Origin: Olavius algarvensis spirochete endosymbiont | Lineage (GTDB): Bacteria; Spirochaetota; Spirochaetia; DSM-2461 | DNA length: 64,000 bases | NCBI GenBank assembly: GCA_900608495.1 | Contig: UWYT01000188.1 | Span: 62,001 to 126,000, forward strand | Direction of reading: 5' to 3' | In this document: piece by piece, positions 53,277 through 62,641 of the stretch | Layout of the letters: each line of letters opens with the position of its first letter | Position numbering within the stretch: position 1 is the stretch's first letter | Made by a program: the position numbers and the translations under genes | The notes under the pieces: model-generated | The model's input: the letters and a program-made list of their open reading frames with translations, nothing else | What the model was told of the DNA's origin: nothing | Databases searched by the model: none

Positions 53277-54721
53277 CCGCTTTTGTCCTTTGCCGCGGCG
53301 ATGAACTGTCTAATTTTGCTGTAATTCTTTCTACCAATCACCTCTTCAACTCCACTGGAGGTATCCACAAGGCCCGGACCATACTTTTTTACGATTTGGC
53401 CGACGTTTTCTGGATTCAAGCCTCCGGCGAGCCAGAAGCTTCGTTTCTGGGCAGCGTCTCTTAGTAGTTTGGACGGCAGAAGCTTGCCCGTACCCCCTCT
53501 CGCTTCGGCGTCAAAAGCGTCAATCAGTATCGTGGGGCCGGGATAGCGATTAAGCTCCTCTAAATCCGACTCATTTTGAAGTCTTATGGCCTTGTAACCC
53601 GGCCAATTCGTCACCGTTTCAGCTCTCTCGTCGCCGTGAAACTGTATGAAGTTCAGTACACCTTCAGTGAGAAGTTCCGCTAAGGGCTGTGGGAGGGATT
53701 CATCAGCGTCAAGCACTACAACAGCTGTCTTACAGACTTCAAGTTGGGCGCATTGGCGAATCAGGTCTATCTCGGCGCGTCGCGGAGATTCTGCCATCAC
53801 AAAGCCTATCATATCCGCTCCCAAATCAGTGGCGATCTCGGCATCTTTCAGCCTGGTGATACCGCATATCTTAACCAGCGGCGTTCCTTCTTGATAACCG
53901 CGAAAAAGCCTTTCCCACGGCCCGTAACGGCGTCGCGCTTCGGATTCATTCGCCCATGCGTCGAGCAGTTCACTACCCAATTCAGGCGCACGGGAGAGCG
54001 CTTCCCCGACAAGGAAGCCGGAAAATCCACTCCCCCGTACAAATAGCGCATCTTCAGCGGCTCTTATTCCAGATTCATAGATTACATCACAGGGCCAATC
54101 AATAAATGTTCGGATTGCGATTGGAAGGAGTGGGTCAACCTGGAAGCTTCGTAGATTGCGGCTATTTATGCCAACAAGGGGAGGCCGGAGATTTCGCACC
54201 TTCTCAACATCGGCGGCAGTATGGACTTCAATCAGGCAATCCATGCCCAGTTCCTTTGCCCGGAAAAACATCGACTCCAGCAGATTAGTATCCAAAAGGG
54301 CCGCAATTAGCAAAATTGCATCCGCCCCGGCCAGGCAACTGACTTCCACATCCTCCAGGTTCAGAAGAAAGTCCTTTCTAAGTACAGCCAATTCCGGATG
54401 AGCTGACTTCACTTCGACAAGATCCGACAAAGAGCCGGCGAATTTAGTTTCTTCAGTTAAGACGCTGAGCCGTCTGAACCCAGCCTTCTTATATGCAGCG
54501 GCCAAGGCTGCCGGTTTTGGGATACTCGCGATGGCACCCTTTGATGGACTGCGTCTTTTAAGTTCCGCTATAAGAATGCCATTTCCATGCTTGTTGGCAA
54601 ACGGAACAAGGGGTAGACGGCGACTGTTCGGCAGTCTAAAGCCTCCAGTGGCGCCATTCTGACGAATGCGAACGGCTCTATCTGATGCTATTTGCAGGAG
54701 TATATCAGATGGCTCGCTCAT
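53273..54721 (-). CDS. trpCF: Fused indole-3-glycerol-phosphate synthase / phosphoribosylanthranilate isomerase
   Basis: 482 residues. TrpC domain at about 1-262: IAELKRRSPSKGAI, LRKDFLLN, IEVHTAADVEKV, VGINSRNL, YESGI. TrpF domain at about 280-475: VKICGITRLKDAEIA, IGFVMAESPRR, FIQFHGDE, LIDAF, GGTGK, LAGGLNPENV, VDTSSGVE. Together they catalyse two successive steps of tryptophan synthesis. The C-F order and linker are as in E. coli TrpC. 4-nt overlaps on both sides. Confidence 0.95.
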   Translation of the reverse strand: MSEPSDILLQIASDRAVRIRQNGATGGFRLPNSRRLPLVPFANKHGNGILIAELKRRSPSKGAIASIPKPAALAAAYKKAGFRRLSVLTEETKFAGSLSDLVEVKSAHPELAVLRKDFLLNLEDVEVSCLAGADAILLIAALLDTNLLESMFFRAKELGMDCLIEVHTAADVEKVRNLRPPLVGINSRNLRSFQVDPLLPIAIRTFIDWPCDVIYESGIRAAEDALFVRGSGFSGFLVGEALSRAPELGSELLDAWANESEARRRYGPWERLFRGYQEGTPLVKICGITRLKDAEIATDLGADMIGFVMAESPRRAEIDLIRQCAQLEVCKTAVVVLDADESLPQPLAELLTEGVLNFIQFHGDERAETVTNWPGYKAIRLQNESDLEELNRYPGPTILIDAFDAEARGGTGKLLPSKLLRDAAQKRSFWLAGGLNPENVGQIVKKYGPGLVDTSSGVEEVIGRKNYSKIRQFIAAAKDKSG

Positions 54722-56331
54722 TTGCGTCGCCGAAGCGATTCGAGTTTGACGGAGAGGCGACCGTCAATAAGGGCTCTTTTCGCAAGTTGATATCCTGTGT
54801 CAATCTCTTCAGCAATGCCGCATACAAAGAGAGCAGCTCCCGTATTCAGGTAGACAGCCTCTCGAATTGCGCTGGAACCTCTGCCACGAACTATTTCATC
54901 GGCTATACGCGCATTCTCGGCTCCGTCCCCCCCCTTTAAGTCTGAGACGCTGAAGCCTGAAATCCCCAAGTCCGCCGGGTTGAAATAGCTATCGGTTTCG
55001 AGACCGTTTTCATCGATAAAAAAGCACCTGGTAGGCGCGGCTGGCGAAATCTCATCCAAACCATCTTCAGAGTGAAGCGTCATAACCCGCCTCACTCCCA
55101 AAATTCTCGCTGCCCGCGCGATTACAGGCAGTAAACTCTCCTCATAAACACCGATAATCTGAAATTCGGCACCCACCGGATTAACCAGAGGCCCGAGGCA
55201 GTTGAGTATGGTTTTTACACCCAGGGCGGCTCTCACGGGACCGGCATGTCGCATCGCACCATGAAAAATGGGCGCCGCCATATAGGCGAATCCCTCCTCT
55301 CTGATACTCAGCGCAACCCCCTCGGGATTCAAATCAACCCTGATTCCGAGTGCTGCGAAAAAATCCGTACTTCCCGACCGGGAACTTACGGCTTTGTTCC
55401 CATGTTTGGCAACTCTCGCACCGCAGCTCGCTGCCAGGAGTGCCGAGAGTGAGGAAATATTGAAAGTGCCTATTCCATCTCCTCCGGTTCCACAGGTATC
55501 CAGCACACCGCCCTCATCAAAGGGTACCACCTTTCTTTTTCTAATCAACACAGAGGCACAAGCGGCCAGTTCGTTGGCGCTTATACCCTTGGCGGCGAGC
55601 CCGACCAGTATTCCTGCGGTGAAGCCATCATCAAGTGCCCCATCCGTCAGCTCCTCCATGAAGGCGCTGGCATCTTCCCTGCTTAATTCATTCCCATCAA
55701 TCACCTGGTTCAAAAGGTGTCTTCTGTTCAAAGGCTGGCGTCGCCAGTTCAAGAAGTTGGTCAGAATTCTAGGGCCGCACTCGCTTCCAATCGATTCCGG
55801 ATGGAATTGCAGACCCTCAATCGGCAGGCTGCGGTGCCTGAGCCCCATGATTTCCCCGTCGGCTGCCCAAGCGCTCACTTCCAGTTCATCAGGTACCAGC
55901 GCGGGGTCCACCGCCAAGGAATGATAGCGGGTAAACAAGCCCGAACTGCCCAAATTCCGCAACACTCCCTTACCGTCAATAGAAATCCGCTCAACCTTAC
56001 CATGCACAATGTTCCTTGATTGTACAATTTTGCCGCCAAAGGCCACTGCCAAGCATTGAAAGCCCAGGCAGATACCCAGAATAGGAATTTTTCCGGCTAG
56101 GCTTCGGATAGCCTCCACAGAGATGCCGGCATCACTGGGTGTTCCCGGGCCTGGTGAAATAAGCAGTCGGCTCGGCGCCATCTCCAGCAGTTGTGCAACT
56201 GAGATTCCATCATTCCGGTATACTTCAATATCATTCTTCAGCCCCGCATCCTTCATGACTTCTCCGAGAATCTGATAAATGTTGTAGGTAAAAGAATCAT
56301 AATTATCGATTATTACAGTCGGACCTATCAA
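54718..56331 (-). CDS. trpGD: Fused anthranilate synthase glutaminase / anthranilate phosphoribosyltransferase
   Basis: 537 residues. TrpG domain (about 1-195): DNYDSFTYN, nucleophile Cys in LGICLGFQCLAVAFGG (about 83-98) and LQFHPES. TrpD domain (about 205-537): DTCGTGGDGIGTFNISS (about 280-296), AKHGNKAVSSRSGSTDFF, and DEISPAAPTR. Glutaminase half feeds ammonia to TrpE; the other half adds phosphoribosyl to anthranilate. The same G-D fusion occurs in E. coli. The sequence between the halves (EELTDGALDDG) belongs to the start of TrpD. Confidence 0.95.
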   Translation of the reverse strand: MIGPTVIIDNYDSFTYNIYQILGEVMKDAGLKNDIEVYRNDGISVAQLLEMAPSRLLISPGPGTPSDAGISVEAIRSLAGKIPILGICLGFQCLAVAFGGKIVQSRNIVHGKVERISIDGKGVLRNLGSSGLFTRYHSLAVDPALVPDELEVSAWAADGEIMGLRHRSLPIEGLQFHPESIGSECGPRILTNFLNWRRQPLNRRHLLNQVIDGNELSREDASAFMEELTDGALDDGFTAGILVGLAAKGISANELAACASVLIRKRKVVPFDEGGVLDTCGTGGDGIGTFNISSLSALLAASCGARVAKHGNKAVSSRSGSTDFFAALGIRVDLNPEGVALSIREEGFAYMAAPIFHGAMRHAGPVRAALGVKTILNCLGPLVNPVGAEFQIIGVYEESLLPVIARAARILGVRRVMTLHSEDGLDEISPAAPTRCFFIDENGLETDSYFNPADLGISGFSVSDLKGGDGAENARIADEIVRGRGSSAIREAVYLNTGAALFVCGIAEEIDTGYQLAKRALIDGRLSVKLESLRRRK

Positions 56332-57734
56332 ATCTCTACTCCCACAGCCGCAGCAATTGCTCTTAATTTTTCATTGGTTTCCTCAAGCTCTCTATTGGGG
56401 TTCGAATCGTACACAACACCCCCGCCGGCCTGTAGAAAAAGTCGATTTTCCTTCTTTAAGGCGCTTCGAATCGTAATACAGGTGTCAAGCGACTCTCTTG
56501 ATTCCAGATAGCCCACGAGCCCGGCATAGAATCCGCGTGGCATTTTTTCCAATCTCGCGATGGTTTTCACAGCTTGAATTTTGGGCGCCCCCGAAACCGT
56601 TCCGGCCGGAAAGGTGGCCCGAATGGCATCAATGGCGTTCTTATCTTCAACCAAGTTTCCCTCAACCTGGCTTACCAGGTGCATCACTTTTGAATACTTC
56701 TCAATCACCATTTTTTTGCTCACCTCTACCGTGCCAACCTTACATATTCTTCCAAGGTCGTTACGTCCCAAATCGACGAGCATCAGGTGTTCCGCTTTTT
56801 CTTTTTCGTCAGCCGCCAGTTCAGCCGCCAGGGCTCTGTCTTCGGCTTCGTTTTTGCCGCGGCGCCTGGTGCCTGCTATTGGCCGCAAAGTTACACGCCC
56901 GTCACGCACCTTCACATGCATTTCGGGTGATGCGCCGAAGAGTTGCCAGAATCCAAAATCCAGATAGAACTGGTAGGGCGATGGGTTGGAACTCCGCAGT
57001 GTCCGGTATATATCGAATGCCGACGTCTGAGTAGCGATTTCCAGGCGTCGCGATGGAACCGCTTGGAGAAGATTTCCTCTGATTATTTCCTGGCGCACCT
57101 TGGATACGGCCTCTTTGTAATCCTCGCTTTCCTGTACGGATGAGGCTATAATCGCCGGATACTCCACTGGTTTTTCCATCATGTAATTGAAATTCAGATC
57201 ACCGATTTTTGCCTCGACATCATCCAAGGCCTTTCTAAGGTTAAGCTCTTCTTCCCCCTCGTAATTTATGCCGATCAGGTGAATCTGATCCGTATAATGA
57301 TCGAACACCACATAAACATGGCCGAAAATAAAGGCCGCGAGCGGAAGGCCCAGGGGATCAGAACGATTCGGAAATCCAAAAGAATCGCAGAAGGAGGCAA
57401 ATTCGAATGAAAGAAACCCAATTCCGCCGGCCGGGAATGGAAAATCGGTTTTGAAACCCTCGTTCCTGGAAGCTATTACAGCAAGTACATCCAAAATGTC
57501 CCTGCCTTCCATTACTCTTCGCTCCGCTCCCTTCCGCAGGATAACCATCTCGCCTTCCTGCCACACTTGGAATGCTTCCATCACTAACAGGAGCGAGTAG
57601 CGCTCTCTACCACGGGAGAGTGAGGATGACTCCAGAATCACCCTGGAATTTAGCTTGCCGGCGAGTCCCAAGGGAGTGTACTTCTCGCCTGCCAGAGTTC
57701 TTGTTAAAACCATTTCGGAGTTCATAGAGTTCAT
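56328..57734 (-). CDS. trpE: Anthranilate synthase component I
   Basis: About 468 residues. Makes anthranilate from chorismate. Seen: N-terminal feedback-type motif ILESSSLSRGRERYS (about residues 33-47), corresponding to the LLES tryptophan-binding site; RPIAGTRRRG, DLGRNDLGRICKVGTV, AGTVSGAPKIQAVK (about 370-383) and AGGGVVYDSNPNRELEETNEK. AGGAG lies six bases before the ATG at 57734; the TTG two codons earlier is rejected. First gene of the operon and directly behind a strong promoter. Presence of the motif suggests retained allosteric inhibition by Trp. Confidence 0.95.
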   Translation of the reverse strand: MNSMNSEMVLTRTLAGEKYTPLGLAGKLNSRVILESSSLSRGRERYSLLLVMEAFQVWQEGEMVILRKGAERRVMEGRDILDVLAVIASRNEGFKTDFPFPAGGIGFLSFEFASFCDSFGFPNRSDPLGLPLAAFIFGHVYVVFDHYTDQIHLIGINYEGEEELNLRKALDDVEAKIGDLNFNYMMEKPVEYPAIIASSVQESEDYKEAVSKVRQEIIRGNLLQAVPSRRLEIATQTSAFDIYRTLRSSNPSPYQFYLDFGFWQLFGASPEMHVKVRDGRVTLRPIAGTRRRGKNEAEDRALAAELAADEKEKAEHLMLVDLGRNDLGRICKVGTVEVSKKMVIEKYSKVMHLVSQVEGNLVEDKNAIDAIRATFPAGTVSGAPKIQAVKTIARLEKMPRGFYAGLVGYLESRESLDTCITIRSALKKENRLFLQAGGGVVYDSNPNRELEETNEKLRAIAAAVGVEI

Positions 57735-57756
57735 TTCCAACTCCTGTTTCTGTCCA

Positions 57757-57786
57757 TAAATACACTTTTGAAGAAAACTATGTCAA
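57757..57786 (-). promoter_or_regulatory. trp operon promoter
   Basis: On the minus strand, -35 TTGACA (57781-57786) and -10 TATTTA (57757-57762) with an 18-nt spacer. Transcription should begin close to 57750, leaving only about 15 nt before the trpE start, so there is no room for a leader peptide or attenuator. No clear operator dyad recognised. Confidence 0.65.
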
Positions 57787-57854
57787 TGGAAGATATCGAG
57801 TTGCCGATGTGGGAAAGCAGTTTGGAAGGAAGGCGATTTTGCGTTCTTACCGTG

Positions 57855-58814
57855 CTACTCCTGGAATTCTTCGTTGATGCGGCTTAGGTACCACTGCGTG
57901 ATTGCTATTATTCGGTTGGTAAAGGAAGATTGCGCGCGTTTGAGGAAGGATTTCACGTTTAGAGTTTTGGCGGCCATGGCGCCGTAAACTAGAAGTCCTT
58001 CCTGAACGGGTATGACAATGATACGTATTTGCATATTGCCTGAATTAACCACTCGAACTAAACCCTTGTATCGCATTGGGGTGAGATTTTCAATGGCGAT
58101 GGACATATCTCTGCCCACAACTCTGTAGGTTACTTTGGACTGGTTGTTACCGAAAGATTTGTCTTTCTGGTGGATTAGGATAGTGTCCAGGGGGATTATG
58201 TCGTCGACTATGGGGTCGGGAAGGGCTTCTCTGGATTTCCTCAGGCTGGCAATTGCCCACGATTCTTCGAAGAGTGTGCGGAATTCATCTCGGGAAGCCG
58301 AATAGTATGTCAAGCCCTGGAGGGTGGAGATTGAACGCAAGATATTATAGAGGGTTAGTTGTCGTTCGTTGATGGGGGCGTTGCGATAGGCTGATGGAAA
58401 CCAAGAATTGCACATGAAGCGCAGCATTTCGATTCCAATGTTCAAATCGGCTTCTCCCATCTGCTTGCCAATGGATGCGGAGAGGGGAGTGTCGGGAAGA
58501 AGATGGGTGTCCATTTGAGAGGGGTGAAATTGCAGCAGCTCTCCGATTTCAATTAAGCTTCTGCGTTCATCGGGGCTGAGAAATATGAGTGCTTCATCCA
58601 ATGTGGCTTGAGTATTTTCAGGATGCGGAGAGGCGGAGTTAATTCCGTCTACCGGAAGAACGCTGAGAACTGATTCGTCTTGAGTGTATTCACTTGGTTC
58701 CCGTGTGGCTGCCTCATCGGATAGGCCCGCCTGGGGAAGCCATACTAGCAATGCGGTGGTTAGGGCAGCTAGATTAGTAAACCGTGTCAAGGGCAAATGG
58801 ATTGTTTGACGCAT
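57855..58814 (-). CDS. Secreted protein of a spirochaete-type hypothetical family (DUF6675-like)
   Basis: About 319 residues. Signal peptide (LPLTRFTNLAALTTALLVWL). Features that recall a spirochaete family: STLQGLTYYSASRDEFRTLFEES (about residues 164-186), DKSFGNNQSKVTYRV, AIENLTPMRYKG, IIVIPVQEGLLVYGAMAAKTL (about 265-285) and SFTNRIIAITQWYLSR at the end. No enzymatic motif. The open frame starts at TTG 58853, but ATG 58814 gives a normal signal peptide and is preferred. Located behind the trp promoter region on the same strand, with its own transcription likely. Family naming is from memory of the pattern. Confidence 0.65.
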   Translation of the reverse strand: MRQTIHLPLTRFTNLAALTTALLVWLPQAGLSDEAATREPSEYTQDESVLSVLPVDGINSASPHPENTQATLDEALIFLSPDERRSLIEIGELLQFHPSQMDTHLLPDTPLSASIGKQMGEADLNIGIEMLRFMCNSWFPSAYRNAPINERQLTLYNILRSISTLQGLTYYSASRDEFRTLFEESWAIASLRKSREALPDPIVDDIIPLDTILIHQKDKSFGNNQSKVTYRVVGRDMSIAIENLTPMRYKGLVRVVNSGNMQIRIIVIPVQEGLLVYGAMAAKTLNVKSFLKRAQSSFTNRIIAITQWYLSRINEEFQE

Positions 58815-59101
58815 TATCTTACAAGTATCTTTTAACTTGAGCAGCGTGTTCAAGGCTGTCTGCCTGAATTCATAATGAGAATATGATGGGGAGGTACATT
58901 CAGCAAAGTTTGTAACTTAGCTTTTGAGGAATGCCGCTGCACGGGTACTTGATGGTATCACTTCGAACCGATAAATGCAGCGAAGTTTTCAGAATGCCTA
59001 CACTGTTATCCTTATAAGATAGCGCGGGGGGAATACACCTGTGCGCGGTTTTTCATGTCATGAACAAAGTAACCAGATTCAAACGCTAGTTGTCGAGCAA
59101 T

Positions 59102-60571
59102 CTAGGTTCGCTTGAGGGCATGATTGAGTAGATTGAAAAAATCTGGAAATGTCACTTCGACAGCTTCGGTGTTTTGAATGCAAACGGTTTTGCGAATTCC
59201 GAGGGCGGCGACTGCCAGGGCCATTACCACACGGTGATCGCCATGGCCATCCACGATTATGGAGTCGCCGGCGCGTCTATGGCTAGCTACTCTATCGGGT
59301 TGAATCTGTGAAAATTTCCTGTTGCCTTGCAAGATAGTGACGGAGTTTTTCAACCCTAAATTCCCTTGAATAACGAGTCCGTCGGGCAACTCCTCGATGT
59401 CGGCACCCAAAAGACGTAATTCGGTGCACATAACGGAGATGCGATCTGTTTCCTTAATGCGAGCCTGAGGCACGTTGACTAGTCTGGTTGTTCCCGAAGC
59501 ATAGCAGCCAATCACTGCCATAGCCGGTAGTGCATCAGGGGTGGCATTGAGATTGAAAGTTCCTCCGCGCAGCGGTCCTCCAATCAACCTAATCCCCCCG
59601 GTAACCCCGTCAATTTTGCAGCCCATCGTTCGAAGCATGTCTACCACAGACTTGTCTCCCTGCGAATCTTCCAAATCCAAGCCTTCCAACGTCACGTCAC
59701 TTCCGGTGATAGCGGCGGCCGCCAGGAAGAATGTTGCCGATGACCAATCGGCCGGTATCACTTTGTCAAAGGCCTGATAACTTTGCCCGGAGGGGATATT
59801 GAATCGGCGCCATTTAACCTGTTGTGTATAGGTGATATCCTGACTGTCTAACCAATGCAACGTGATGTTTACATAGGGAGCTTCATTCAAAGAACGAACC
59901 TCAATTTGTGTTGCCTCCGCCTTTTGGAGACGTCTTCTGGTTTTCGTGCTGCCGGATTCCTCAGACGCCATCCCGTCGTCTGCGCTCACTTCATTATTCC
60001 GATAGTTTGGCGCGATTAGCGGAACCGTCAGCAGCAAAGCTGAAAGAAACTGGCTTGTTGGACAATCCACCGTTATTGAACCGGGGTTAAGAGGCCCACA
60101 AATTGTAAATGGTGCGCAGCCGTCCTCGGCGCCCTCAATTTTCGCTCCCAAACTGGCAAGAGCACTGAGTAGTGGCGCGGCCGAACGGTTCCGAATTTGC
60201 ACATCTCCATCGAATCTAAACTTACTGCTGAAGAGCGCGGCAAGAGCCGTGGCAAAATACAAAGTTGTACCGGAGTTGCCAACATTCATATTGGTTACGA
60301 GGTGTTTTGACGGTTTGACTCTGTCTCCTATGCCGTGCAACACCCAGTCTTCTCCGTCAATTTCAACTCCGGCGCCGAGGTTTTCCACCACGGCGCGACA
60401 GCTATTGGTGTCCAGACTCATCAAGGGTCGCCGCAGTCGGCTGCTGCCCCTGGCGAAGGCAGCAATTAGTAATGCCCGAATAGTATGTGATTTTGAGGGC
60501 GGAATGGGAATTCTACCCCTAAGCTTCGGTTGGCCTTCACCCTGTTTGGGGCCTTTTATGCGATGGATCAT
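59102..60571 (-). CDS. aroA: 3-phosphoshikimate 1-carboxyvinyltransferase (EPSP synthase)
   Basis: 489 residues, about 55 more than the usual 430. Makes EPSP from shikimate-3-phosphate and PEP. Motifs: PPSKSHTIRALLIAAF (about residues 24-39), NVGNSGTTLYFATALAAL (about 96-113; the usual LGNxGTxxRxL is altered), CPTSQFLSALLL, IPADWSSATFFL, RIKETDRI (about 374-381) and DGHGDHRVVMALAVAAL. Extra residues form a hydrophilic insert at about 195-225 (EVSADDGMASEESGSTKTRR) and a second at about 415-435. Sits near the trp operon on the same strand, supplying its precursor chorismate. No Shine-Dalgarno seen at the ATG. Confidence 0.92.
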   Translation of the reverse strand: MIHRIKGPKQGEGQPKLRGRIPIPPSKSHTIRALLIAAFARGSSRLRRPLMSLDTNSCRAVVENLGAGVEIDGEDWVLHGIGDRVKPSKHLVTNMNVGNSGTTLYFATALAALFSSKFRFDGDVQIRNRSAAPLLSALASLGAKIEGAEDGCAPFTICGPLNPGSITVDCPTSQFLSALLLTVPLIAPNYRNNEVSADDGMASEESGSTKTRRRLQKAEATQIEVRSLNEAPYVNITLHWLDSQDITYTQQVKWRRFNIPSGQSYQAFDKVIPADWSSATFFLAAAAITGSDVTLEGLDLEDSQGDKSVVDMLRTMGCKIDGVTGGIRLIGGPLRGGTFNLNATPDALPAMAVIGCYASGTTRLVNVPQARIKETDRISVMCTELRLLGADIEELPDGLVIQGNLGLKNSVTILQGNRKFSQIQPDRVASHRRAGDSIIVDGHGDHRVVMALAVAALGIRKTVCIQNTEAVEVTFPDFFNLLNHALKRT

Positions 60572-60780
60572 GGTGACAAAAGGGTAGGAGTTTCAAAGTG
60601 TCGAGGTCAAGCGGGAGAGAGTTCTGCGGGAAGGCACAGCTCTGGCGTACTGATGGTGTGCAGGCGGCGTTCTCTGCCACGAGTTTTCTCCACAGTTTCC
60701 CGCTCGAGATAACTTGGCGTCCGTAACCAACAACGCGTTTTTCTCTTCCAAATTATGGGATATCAGCTGAGAATGGGCTT

Positions 60781-62580
60781 ATGAAGGTTTTTCTATTATA
60801 TGTCGCTTTTTTTGTAGTTTTGCTTAGCAGATGCAGAACTGTGAAGGAACTCAATTTGGATGAGCCATTGTTGCAGGAGCAGATAGTTGGCAAGGTTTTA
60901 GCAGGCACAAGATATGGTGTTGGGGAGGAAGACATCCCCCATGTCCGTGCACTGATGCAGGATGCTCGGGATAACTATCGTTTGGCTGGACTGATGCTGG
61001 CGCTGCAATCTGGAGATGAGGCCTTGTATCCGGATATTGTGCAGACTGCTTTGGACGTGAATCCAAGAATTGCTGAACTTGCGCTCGTGAAGATTCGAAC
61101 TGTGTGGACGGAATTTTATCCACTGGTTATGGACTTATTGCGTGATTCTGATTCTTCGGTACGTTCGGATGGATTATTCCTGCTCGCCGAGTTGGGGGGA
61201 GATGACAAGATTCCGATTATTGTTGATTTTTTTGCCGATGTGGATGCCGAGACGCGTAATCAGGCTTCGCTGTCTTTTTGGAAAATTGCGGATAGAGAGA
61301 ATGCACTGCTCCGCAAGGCCCTTCTGAGTGCCAATGAACTTGTGGCCGCGACGGCATATCGAACTCTGGGTCATTTTGCCGATATAGCTGATATTGAAAC
61401 CCTTGTTGATGGCTTTTTCTCGCAGTCAGCGCGAATTCGGCAGGAGGCTCAATTGGCCGTTCTGAAACTCAAGGAAGATGCCTTGCCTGCGCTCCATGCG
61501 GTAGCGGGTGATTCGCAGATGACTTACCGTGTCCGATTATCGGCGCTTGATGTTATCGGGGGCTTGCGTTCGACGATGAGTCTGTCCTTTCTGCTGGCAT
61601 TACTCGATGATGCGGATGATCGGATTGCCACGAAGTCTCGAACTATTCTGGAAACTTATGGTTCGGAGGCTATTTCGGAGCTTGCAAAACTCTATGCGGA
61701 TTCGACGGAAAAGAATCGTATCGACACTCTTCACCTGATAGGCGAAATCAGGGTTTCCTCGGCGCTTCCTCTTTTGACTGGTGCTTTGGATGATCAATCG
61801 GAATTGGTTAGGCAGGCGGCGCTTGCATCTCTTAATCTCTATGATAGGGAGGCTTGGCCAGCTGTGCGGAATCATCTCTTAGGCGGTGGTTCCATTGGTG
61901 TGGATATTGCGCTTGATTATCTTATGAGTCAGCCAGATACGTGGTTGGTTGACAGTGATGATGGAGGAGCGAATACTGATGCGCTTTACTTAATGCTTAC
62001 AAAGAAGAGCAGGGGCGAAATAGAGTTGTTTCTGGAGAGCAGTGGTATAACCAGGTTAAAGGAAGAGACGATACTCTCTCTAAAGGATGTCTGGGAAATC
62101 GCCCCTGGTTTCACTGAGCTCGAATCGTTGAGCATTCGGGGTACTGGTGATTATCTGTATAATTGGCGCCAGCGGGAGTTATTACTGACCACCTCCAGGC
62201 AAACCTTGGAGAATTCCTTTGATGCCCTACACGATTATTTTGATTCGGGCAACCAATTGGATTTGCAACGTTCGAAGGAACTGCGTGAGAAAAGCAGGGA
62301 TTTGGAGGATGCAGCCAGGACGCACGAAAGAGTGATTGAAAGTATGACGGAGGAGGAAAGAGTTAAAGGTGAGAAGATGCAGGGTAAATATGAGGAAATC
62401 AGGAATTTCCTTGTACGAACCTGGGAATTTGCTGTCCCACAGATGCGCGCCCTGGCCACCCGGGTTTATGAAGAGCGAGGTTTGGATGCAAAGACCCTAG
62501 TTCGGGAGGCTAGCCTGCTCGATTTCGGAAGCGACGGGGATCGAACCCGCGATCTCCGGCTTGACAGGCCGGCGCGATAA
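60781..62580 (+). CDS. HEAT-repeat lipoprotein-like protein
   Basis: 599 residues. N-terminal hydrophobic segment ending in LLSRC (Cys 18), a relaxed lipobox of the kind spirochaetes accept. Residues 60-400 hold about eight HEAT/PBS repeats (PLVMDLLRDSDSSVRSDGLF, IPIIVDFFADVDAETRNQAS, LPLLTGALDDQSELVRQAAL). Residues 500-560 form a charged coiled coil (SKELREKSRDLEDAARTHER). The last 18 residues (DGDRTRDLRLDRPAR) are encoded by the complement of a tRNA-Asp gene, so the true C-terminus is the tail before it. HEAT solenoids bind proteins; partner unknown. Divergent from aroA. Confidence 0.8.
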   Translation: MKVFLLYVAFFVVLLSRCRTVKELNLDEPLLQEQIVGKVLAGTRYGVGEEDIPHVRALMQDARDNYRLAGLMLALQSGDEALYPDIVQTALDVNPRIAELALVKIRTVWTEFYPLVMDLLRDSDSSVRSDGLFLLAELGGDDKIPIIVDFFADVDAETRNQASLSFWKIADRENALLRKALLSANELVAATAYRTLGHFADIADIETLVDGFFSQSARIRQEAQLAVLKLKEDALPALHAVAGDSQMTYRVRLSALDVIGGLRSTMSLSFLLALLDDADDRIATKSRTILETYGSEAISELAKLYADSTEKNRIDTLHLIGEIRVSSALPLLTGALDDQSELVRQAALASLNLYDREAWPAVRNHLLGGGSIGVDIALDYLMSQPDTWLVDSDDGGANTDALYLMLTKKSRGEIELFLESSGITRLKEETILSLKDVWEIAPGFTELESLSIRGTGDYLYNWRQRELLLTTSRQTLENSFDALHDYFDSGNQLDLQRSKELREKSRDLEDAARTHERVIESMTEEERVKGEKMQGKYEEIRNFLVRTWEFAVPQMRALATRVYEERGLDAKTLVREASLLDFGSDGDRTRDLRLDRPAR

Positions 62581-62599
62581 CCGACTTCGCTACGCCTCC
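62526..62599 (-). tRNA. tRNA-Asp (anticodon GTC)
   Basis: 74-nt cloverleaf on the minus strand. Acceptor stem GGAGGCG pairs with CGCTTCC (one G-U), D stem GCGA/TCGC, anticodon stem CCGGC/GCCGG with loop CTGTCAA, giving anticodon GTC, T stem GCGGG/CCCGT around TTCGATC. Discriminator base is G; CCA is not encoded (AAA follows). A strong promoter lies directly upstream. Confidence 0.93.
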
Positions 62600-62612
62600 A
62601 ATACGGTTAGAG

Positions 62613-62641
62613 AGTATAGATTGTCTGTGATACTTGGTCAA
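62613..62641 (-). promoter_or_regulatory. Promoter of tRNA-Asp
   Basis: Minus strand: -35 TTGACC (62636-62641), 17-nt spacer, -10 TATACT (62613-62618). The tRNA begins 13 bases after the -10, so the primary transcript has only a short leader. Near-consensus spacing and sequence. Confidence 0.75.
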
